Positions 25,036 to 30,379 of a stretch of DNA of 30,379 nt are shown piece by piece (positions within the stretch are counted from its first letter, which is position 1; every line of letters starts with the position of its first letter). The DNA lies in NCBI GenBank assembly GCA_002454335.1, contig DKIP01000104.1, positions 28,504-58,882 of the forward strand, in the 5' to 3' direction. The translations under genes were made by a program, and so were the position numbers. The notes under the pieces are model-generated. The model was not told the origin of the DNA and made no database searches. It saw only the letters and a program-made list of their open reading frames with translations. Source of the DNA: Cytophagaceae bacterium UBA6715. GTDB taxonomy: Bacteria; Bacteroidota; Bacteroidia; Cytophagales; Spirosomataceae.

Positions 25036-26217
25036 ATGTTTTTATTTAATGCGCTACTAAGCTTATTCATTTCCTTAATTTTACTAATCTTCAACTGGAA
25101 GGAGAATAAAAACACAATTTATCTAGGACTGTTTTTGTTCATAATGTCCCTCTATAGCCTCACGCATTACGCGGCGGTCTTTGGAAATTCCCCGATCATG
25201 CTTGCCTTTTTCTATGGACACTTTGCTCCATTCATGTTACTTGCAGGCCCATTACTCTACTTCTACGTACGAGGCATAATCCGAGATAGTTATGTATTGT
25301 ACACCAAAGATTATTGGCACTTTATTCCCGCCATCATTGTTTTTATAGGGAATATCCCCTACTATTTCACGCCCTTTGATGTAAAAATTGAATTCGCAAA
25401 AAGAATTTTAGCGGATATGAATCAGCTCAAGTACATTGGCGTAAATTTCATTTTTCCAATAGCTGTAAACTATGCTATGCGGGTAACATCCCTCATGATT
25501 TATGCCCTTTACAGTTATTACAAAGTTTGGAAATATAAGCCTAAGGTAAAGAAATCGATTCCCACCCAACAATATTTGTTGACTTACCGCTGGCTAAACA
25601 TGTTTTTTATTGCTTTAATCATTTTGCTCATCGCATTTGGAATGATTACAGCAGATTTTATTGAAAAAACTCCGAAGGAGACATACGGTGCTTTAGATCT
25701 TGTTCACAACCTCGGAGGAATTATGTTCTTGCTGCTTTCCGCATCCCTGCTGGTGTTCCCCCAAATTTTATACGGCTTTCCTATTTATCAAGCAGGCTAT
25801 AGTTCAGAGAAAAACAGTAGAAAAACAGTGGCAAACAAGCCCGTACTCCCCGAAATTGATGAAGAAGAGGAAGACAATCCTTTTATCGATTTAAGGGATC
25901 AAATAAGCGAATATTTGGCGAACGAAAAACCCTATTTGAATCCAGATTTTTCAATTGGAGATCTTTCTGTAGCCATGAAAGTACCGCAACATCATATTTC
26001 GTATTGCCTCCGAGTTCTTTACAAACAAAGTTTTCCCAAATTAAAGACCTCACTCCGCATTGAACACGCAAAACAAATATTGCTTTCAGAGGATGCCGCT
26101 CACTTAAGTCTAGAGGGCATAGGCCAAATGTCAGGATTTAGCTCTCGCTCTAGTTTCTATTCAGCATTTCAAAATGAAGTAGGCTGCTCCCCAGGGGAAT
26201 TTTTAGAGAGAAAATAG
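25036..26217 (+). CDS. Seven-helix membrane protein with C-terminal AraC-type DNA-binding domain
   Basis: I prefer ATG 25036 (393 residues) over TTG 25012, because the TACCTTTG promoter element ends at 25001 and would put the TTG only a few bases from the transcript start. The N-terminal half has about seven hydrophobic segments, from FNALLSLFISLILLIFNW to GIMFLLLSASLLVFPQILYG. An acidic linker (EIDEEEEDNP) follows, then an AraC/XylS helix-turn-helix domain over the last 110 residues (FSIGDLSVAMKVPQHHISYC, then GIGQMSGFSSRSSFYSAFQ). Such proteins are common in Bacteroidota and are thought to link a membrane signal to transcription; the ligand is unknown. Its position divergent from the giant surface-protein gene makes that gene a candidate target. 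Confidence 0.88.
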   Translation: MFLFNALLSLFISLILLIFNWKENKNTIYLGLFLFIMSLYSLTHYAAVFGNSPIMLAFFYGHFAPFMLLAGPLLYFYVRGIIRDSYVLYTKDYWHFIPAIIVFIGNIPYYFTPFDVKIEFAKRILADMNQLKYIGVNFIFPIAVNYAMRVTSLMIYALYSYYKVWKYKPKVKKSIPTQQYLLTYRWLNMFFIALIILLIAFGMITADFIEKTPKETYGALDLVHNLGGIMFLLLSASLLVFPQILYGFPIYQAGYSSEKNSRKTVANKPVLPEIDEEEEDNPFIDLRDQISEYLANEKPYLNPDFSIGDLSVAMKVPQHHISYCLRVLYKQSFPKLKTSLRIEHAKQILLSEDAAHLSLEGIGQMSGFSSRSSFYSAFQNEVGCSPGEFLERK

Positions 26218-26441
26218 AGGTAAAGAGATAAGAATGAAGAGTGAAGAACGAAGAGCTAAAAGATCATGCTTAATGGTTGACAATTAATAACACCCTTCGG
26301 ACTCCGGACTGACCACCATCATATGCGTACATCCACTTTATAACCCTAGGCTTTAGCCTAGGGATCCCCAGACTAAAGTCTGGGGCTAATAATAATAAGA
26401 ATCCATTCTATTTTCCCTCCGGACTGAAGACTGACGACTTA
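26215..26441. repeat. Composite intergenic repeat, copy 3
   Basis: It starts at the TAG stop of the AraC gene (TAGAGGTAAAGAG, then AAGAGTGAAGAACGAAGAG), as copy 1 does at its upstream stop. It then has CCTTCGGACTCCGGACTGACC and a perfect CCCTAGGC-TTTA-GCCTAGGG at 26344-26363. Two bases later comes a perfect CCCCAGACT-AA-AGTCTGGGG at 26366-26385. After a TAATAATAATAA tract it ends with CCTCCGGACTGAAGACTGAC at the OmpA stop. It fills the whole spacer between the convergent AraC and OmpA genes, and its two hairpins are the only terminator candidates there. Confidence 0.78.
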
Positions 26442-28049
26442 CAAAATAGAAAACTCCACCCGTCTATTCTGTGCTCTTCCTTCCTCCGTATCATTCGAAA
26501 CCTTCGGACGCTTAGAGCCATAACCTTTCGACTGAATTCGTCCTGCCGGAATGCCCGCATTCAACAAATAAATCTTCACCGCATCCGCACGCGCCTGCGA
26601 CAAGGCATCATTTATCAAATCTGTTCCGGTATTATCTGTGTGCCCACTGATCTCGATACGCAAAGCAACATTGTCCAACATCACCTGAACCATTCGTTTC
26701 AATTCCGGCTCAGATTCCGCCGTTAAAGTCGCCTTGTTTAGCTCAAAGAATAGATTATTAACCGTCACCGTACTTCCTTTGGCAATCGGAGACATGGCTA
26801 AATCCCGACCATCTAATTCCAAATACCGGCCCCGCATTTGGCTTAAATCCAAATGTGTCGAACTCGGTAAATAACCATTCGCTTTCGCCGTAATCCCATA
26901 ATTGGTTCCATAAGGCAAGACCAATTTATACTGCCCCGTTCCCGGATCCGGTGTCGCTTGGCCAATAATCTTCCCCGTTTTCAAATCTTCATAACTCACC
27001 GAAGCACCCGAAGGCACCTTGCCTGCAGCATCACTTACTTTTCCTGTAAGTAATACAACCGCCTCAGATGTCTCTGAAGAACCAATGCGTGGACTCGATT
27101 TAACATCTTGTTGCAAGATGGGTTTTGGCGCCTCCGCCACTACAGGCTGCGGTTCCGACTCAATCGCAATCCGAAAAATATCCTTCTTTCCTGCCTCCGT
27201 CGACGATAAAAAATAAGCATAGTCCCCTTTGGCAGCCAAGGTATAATAGGCATCATAACCGCTTGTATTCACCGGCGGACCGATGTTCACGGGCTTACGC
27301 CACGATGTCCAACCATTTCCCAAACGCTTCGACATATAAATATCCTGCGAACCTAGGCCGCCCGGTCGGTCCGACGAAAAATACAGCGTCCGACCATCCG
27401 CCGCCAAAAACGGCGTTGTTTCCGAAAATTCCGTATTAATTCCATCCCCTAAATTATCCGGTTTCGACCAACCCGAATCCCCCAATAAACTCACATAAAT
27501 ATCATCTCGATCACTATTTTTCTTCTCCGCAAAAGCCAATAAGAGCGCCTTGCCGTCCATCGATAAATAAGCATATTCATTCTTTCCCCGACTCAGCTTT
27601 TCATAACCCGGAATGTTGATTTTTTCAGGAATAGACCATCCTCCCACAATCTTCTTAGCCATAGAGAACCCGCGTGATTCATAAACGCCATTGAGATAGG
27701 CACCCTTTAATAATATCGTTTGACCATCGGGAGAAATCGATAAAATCGTATTGTATTGATCACGATTCAACACATCAGGCATACGGCGCGCCGTACTCCA
27801 CACATCCCCCACGCGCTCACTAAACCAAATATCCTGCGATCCCGCCACCGTCTCTGAACCCTGTGTTCCAAAACGATTAGACGGATGACTCTTCCGACCA
27901 AAATATAATGTATTGCCATCCGGCGCCATGACAGGGTTCAATTCCGCGTACTCCGAATTCACAGCAGAACCTAAATTCTCTGACTTTTGCTGCCCGAAAC
28001 TTACGGATGACACCAATAATAAAAGGCAAATTAGCCGCGATAAATCCAT
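26439..28049 (-). CDS. OmpA family envelope protein with PD40 propeller and CarboxypepD-like domain
   Basis: A 536-residue exported protein with signal peptide MDLSRLICLLLLVSSVSFGQ and no lipobox cysteine. Residues about 30-295 hold WD40-like PD40/TolB repeats (NPVMAPDGNTLYFGRK, LSISPDGQTILLKG, TPFLAADGRTLYFSSDRPGG, SQDIYMSKR). About 335-420 is a carboxypeptidase-regulatory-like beta sandwich (LTGKVSDAAGKVPSGASVSY). About 430-536 is an OmpA C-terminal peptidoglycan-binding domain (FFELNKATL, ISGHTDNTGTD, LSQARADAV, GRAQNRRVEF), with the key Asp and Arg present. The plan resembles PorE of the type IX system but lacks its TPR part and lipid anchor, so I do not assign that name. The start overlaps the LOG gene by 19 nt, with a GGAG five bases upstream of the ATG, a rare visible Shine-Dalgarno in this window. 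Confidence 0.9.
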   Translation of the reverse strand: MDLSRLICLLLLVSSVSFGQQKSENLGSAVNSEYAELNPVMAPDGNTLYFGRKSHPSNRFGTQGSETVAGSQDIWFSERVGDVWSTARRMPDVLNRDQYNTILSISPDGQTILLKGAYLNGVYESRGFSMAKKIVGGWSIPEKINIPGYEKLSRGKNEYAYLSMDGKALLLAFAEKKNSDRDDIYVSLLGDSGWSKPDNLGDGINTEFSETTPFLAADGRTLYFSSDRPGGLGSQDIYMSKRLGNGWTSWRKPVNIGPPVNTSGYDAYYTLAAKGDYAYFLSSTEAGKKDIFRIAIESEPQPVVAEAPKPILQQDVKSSPRIGSSETSEAVVLLTGKVSDAAGKVPSGASVSYEDLKTGKIIGQATPDPGTGQYKLVLPYGTNYGITAKANGYLPSSTHLDLSQMRGRYLELDGRDLAMSPIAKGSTVTVNNLFFELNKATLTAESEPELKRMVQVMLDNVALRIEISGHTDNTGTDLINDALSQARADAVKIYLLNAGIPAGRIQSKGYGSKRPKVSNDTEEGRAQNRRVEFSIL

Positions 28050-28612
28050 TTTTTCTCCATTTTCTCTGGCTCATAGGCCATAATGTAATCGACCAAAGCC
28101 GCTGGATTTGTCTCCACTTGCAAGGCTTCTAAATTAGGCGATTTCAAAAATCCTTCATCTACCATGTGCTGCAATTGCGCCAATAAATGATCATAATAGC
28201 CATTCGTATTTAATATGGAAATAGGCATTTGGTGTAAATCCAATTGCTTCCAGGTCAACATCTCAAACAATTCATCCAAGGTCCCAAATCCGCCAGGCAA
28301 AGCAATTACACCATCCGCTAGTTCTGCCATTTTCTGCTTCCGACTGTGCATCGTTTCCGTGACATAACATTCCTGAATACCTGTATGCTTGACCTCCCAT
28401 GGCTCCATAAACGACGGAATCACCCCAATCACATGACCACCCAGCCGTAAATATTCATCCGCCAAAACGCCCATTATGCCCACACTTCCCGCACCAAAAA
28501 TCAATTGGCAATCGTGCTTCTTGAACGCCTGCATTAAGGCTTTTGCTTCTGCTTCGTAAATCGGGTTGTGCCCTTTAGATGAGCCACAATAAACTAAAAT
28601 CGTTTTAGACAT
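28031..28612 (-). CDS. LOG family nucleotide phosphoribohydrolase (TIGR00730)
   Basis: This 193-residue Rossmann-like protein carries the LOG hallmark PGGFGTLDELFEMLTWKQL (about residues 105-123) and an upstream conserved ETMHSRKQKM with the Arg/Lys of the active site. LOG enzymes split nucleoside 5'-monophosphates (such as cytokinin ribotides, or AMP in bacteria) into base and ribose 5-phosphate. In non-plant-associated bacteria the physiological substrate is unclear. The protein is cytoplasmic. Its start overlaps the end of the epimerase gene by 8 nt, and its own end overlaps the OmpA start, so translation is probably coupled along the operon. Confidence 0.93.
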   Translation of the reverse strand: MSKTILVYCGSSKGHNPIYEAEAKALMQAFKKHDCQLIFGAGSVGIMGVLADEYLRLGGHVIGVIPSFMEPWEVKHTGIQECYVTETMHSRKQKMAELADGVIALPGGFGTLDELFEMLTWKQLDLHQMPISILNTNGYYDHLLAQLQHMVDEGFLKSPNLEALQVETNPAALVDYIMAYEPEKMEKKWIYRG

Positions 28613-29480
28613 GTATAATTTGTGTTAACGCGTCCGCTAGCCGCGCGTATGTAAACGTAAAATTTAACTCCTTTTGTATTTTCTCCGAAGAAACAAAATT
28701 TCCTCCCGTTACTAAAACGGCCATCTCGCCCAGTACCCAACGCAATGCCCAAGCCGGGACTTTAAGCCACCAAATAGGTCTGTGATAAGCCGACGCAATC
28801 TGTTTTGTCATCTCTGCATGTGTCACCGGATTTGGCGCCACCGCATTATAAACACCATGTGCATGCTCATCCGTCAGCGCACAAGCAAACATCTTAACTA
28901 AATCCTGAATATGAATCCATGATTGTCCTTGCCTTCCTGTACCTAAAATCACACCAGCAAACCAACGAATCGGTCGGGCTAATACAGGAAATATTCCTCC
29001 ATTCGCACCCAAAACTAAGCCGATGCGCAATTTCACCACGCGTAACCCCTGTATTTCATCCACCGCATTTTCCCAAGCCACCGTACAAGCACTTAAAAAG
29101 TCGGCGCCCGCCGGAGTTTCCTCTTTGCAAAGTACATCCCCAGAATCCGCCCCATAATAACCAATCGCCGATGCAGAAACGAAGGTGTGCACCTGATGAT
29201 TTCGCGTTTTTAAGGCTTCGGCTAATAGCTTCGTTGAAGCTACACGCGATTGAATCAATTCCTTTTTTCTTTTCTCCGACCAGCGTTTATCGGCAATGCC
29301 CGCACCTGCCAAATGCACAATCGCATCAATATCATCCAAGGCGTCAGCCACCAAAAACCCTTTGTCAATATCCCATCCACCCTGACGCGATAATACACGC
29401 GTTTGATGACCTAACGCATGCAAATAGGCCTGTAGTTCTTGTCCGATAAAACCCGTTCCGCCGGTGATGAGAATGCGCAT
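28605..29480 (-). CDS. TIGR01777 family NAD(P)-dependent epimerase (SDR39U1/YfcH-like)
   Basis: This 291-residue extended short-chain dehydrogenase starts with RILITGGTGFIGQEL, the nucleotide-binding loop. IVHLAGAGIADKRWSEKRKK, FVSASAIGYYG and LRVVKLRIGLVLGANGG are family signatures of TIGR01777. GRQGQSWIHIQDL and the C-terminal DUF1731-like segment (VPAWALRWVLGEMAVLVTGG) complete the fold at the usual length. The biochemical substrate of the family is not established. The start codon shares one base with the stop of the upstream serine hydrolase (TAATG), and the end overlaps the LOG gene. Confidence 0.93.
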   Translation of the reverse strand: MRILITGGTGFIGQELQAYLHALGHQTRVLSRQGGWDIDKGFLVADALDDIDAIVHLAGAGIADKRWSEKRKKELIQSRVASTKLLAEALKTRNHQVHTFVSASAIGYYGADSGDVLCKEETPAGADFLSACTVAWENAVDEIQGLRVVKLRIGLVLGANGGIFPVLARPIRWFAGVILGTGRQGQSWIHIQDLVKMFACALTDEHAHGVYNAVAPNPVTHAEMTKQIASAYHRPIWWLKVPAWALRWVLGEMAVLVTGGNFVSSEKIQKELNFTFTYARLADALTQIIHV

Positions 29481-30379
29481 TAATTTCCTTTTTTAATCGC
29501 TTGATAAATCACTTCATTGATTCCCGTACGAATATTCGCATCAGAAATTTTGCTGTTATTTCGGGTTGGATACACGCGATTCGACAAGAAAACATAGACC
29601 AAATCTTGATTCGGATCTACCCAAGTATATGTTCCCGTAAATCCGGAATGGCCAAAGCTAGCCCCGCTCGCAGATGGCGCTGCTGATATGCCTGGTTTCT
29701 TACGATCCGGTTTATCGAAACCAACCCCCCGACGGGCATTTTCTTCCACCGGAAGCGGATACGAAGTCCATTGCTTCATCGTTTTTTCCTCAATGAATTG
29801 TTGGCCTCCATAATAGCCATTCTGCAAATACATTTGCATCAATTTCGCTAAATCATTCGCGTTTCCAAACAAACCTGCATGCCCGCTGATACCGTCCAAT
29901 AATGCAGCACCTTCATCATGCACTTTGCCATGAATCAAAGTCTTACGGAATAGCGAATCATATTCAGTTGGGACAATACGTGCCAAGGGAAAATATTTCT
30001 CGGCCTGATACACCAACGTGCTCGCACCTAAAGGCTTGTAAAAGGTCTCGGAAAGGAAATTTGTCCAGGTTTTTCCAGTGATACGTGGAGCAATTTGGGG
30101 TAATAAATAATACGATAAATCTGAGTACACATATTCTTTTTTCTCCCGCAGTGCCGAGTTTTTGATCGCATCGCTTACTTGTGCACTGATGCTGCGATGC
30201 GCCCAAAGGTTCGGGGCAACTTGAATCGGATATTCTTCTGAGGAAGCATAGGAAAGCGTTCTAGGCTTCCAGCGAGTTACTTCCGACTTAATGTCGACAC
30301 ATGAATCCCACATGTTTTTCTGCGTACGAATGATTTTTTTGATACGCTCTTCGCCTGCCGCTTTCGTCAAATACTTTTC
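29480..30379 (-). CDS. C-terminal part of a beta-lactamase-related serine hydrolase, cut by window edge
   Basis: The frame stays open to the last base. The codons before the TTG at 30370 read E-K-Y, so that TTG is not the start and at least 299 residues belong to a larger protein. The visible part is the C-terminal half of a PF00144 serine hydrolase: YSDLSYYLLP (tyrosine motif), DGISGHAGLFGNANDLAKLM, and GHSGFTGTYTWVDPNQDLV (the HSG box in place of KTG). The catalytic SxxK must lie beyond the edge. Segments such as WDSCVDIKSEV and VAPNLWAHRSI recall the long Bacteroidota proteins that fuse a glycoside hydrolase family 3 domain to this hydrolase, but that is from memory. It is the first visible gene of the four-gene overlapping chain. 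Confidence 0.85.
   Translation of the reverse strand, partial: EKYLTKAAGEERIKKIIRTQKNMWDSCVDIKSEVTRWKPRTLSYASSEEYPIQVAPNLWAHRSISAQVSDAIKNSALREKKEYVYSDLSYYLLPQIAPRITGKTWTNFLSETFYKPLGASTLVYQAEKYFPLARIVPTEYDSLFRKTLIHGKVHDEGAALLDGISGHAGLFGNANDLAKLMQMYLQNGYYGGQQFIEEKTMKQWTSYPLPVEENARRGVGFDKPDRKKPGISAAPSASGASFGHSGFTGTYTWVDPNQDLVYVFLSNRVYPTRNNSKISDANIRTGINEVIYQAIKKGN

Noticed and set aside
30368..30370. TTG at 30370 as the true start of the terminal serine hydrolase
   Set aside because: The frame is open to the window edge, and the catalytic SxxK region expected in the family is missing, so the gene must start outside the window.
1..30379. Prophage, insertion sequence, toxin-antitoxin or defence-system genes
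   Set aside because: No transposase, integrase, phage structural, nuclease/helicase or toxin-like product was found among the coding regions on either strand.

Overview
The window looks like chromosomal DNA of a Bacteroidota bacterium, most likely of the Cytophagia/Cytophagales type. The evidence is a PorP/SprF gene next to a giant protein with the type-B gliding-motility-associated C-terminal sorting domain (type IX secretion), several TAnnTTTG promoter elements of the Bacteroidota kind, few Shine-Dalgarno sites, a 7TM-plus-AraC regulator, and OmpA/PD40, ThuA and Gfo/Idh/MocA proteins common in that phylum. I cannot name a genus from sequence alone.

Layout. 59-4780 (+) is a two-gene operon: a Gfo/Idh/MocA oxidoreductase, then a 1201-residue exported fusion (ThuA, sugar-dehydrogenase-like propeller, HEAT-like repeats, CARDB, azurin). 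5000-6133 (+) is tgt, whose zinc site is missing. It converges on an Lrp/AsnC regulator (6137-6607, -). tRNA-Gly(GCC) and tRNA-Leu(TAA) follow at 6707-6910, then a repeat-rich spacer, an exported class C beta-lactamase-type serine hydrolase (7240-8487, +), a large GC-rich palindrome and a GT8-like glycosyltransferase (8636-9634, +).

Nearly half the window (10585-24858, -) is one intact gene for a 4757-residue modular surface protein. Its order is: signal peptide, adhesive N-terminal region, TIG domain, seven FG-GAP repeats, Ig-like array, discoidin-like region, two more TIG domains, BIG2-like repeats, six He_PIG repeats, two calcium-binding thrombospondin type 3 regions and the type-B sorting domain. 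It is followed after 7 nt by a PorP/SprF gene (9699-10577, -), its likely secretion partner. A 7TM-AraC regulator (25036-26217, +) is divergent from it, with an inverted repeat between them. This giant protein, its exporter partner and possible membrane-bound regulator form the most distinctive locus.

The right end (26439-30379, -) is a chain of four overlapping genes: a serine hydrolase cut by the window edge (perhaps part of a GH3 fusion), a TIGR01777 epimerase, a LOG-family phosphoribohydrolase and an OmpA/PD40 envelope protein. Spacers at 1-18, 4778-4980, 7011-7190 and 26215-26441 carry pieces of one composite palindromic repeat family whose modules keep the same order. I see no transposase, integrase, phage gene or CRISPR array.
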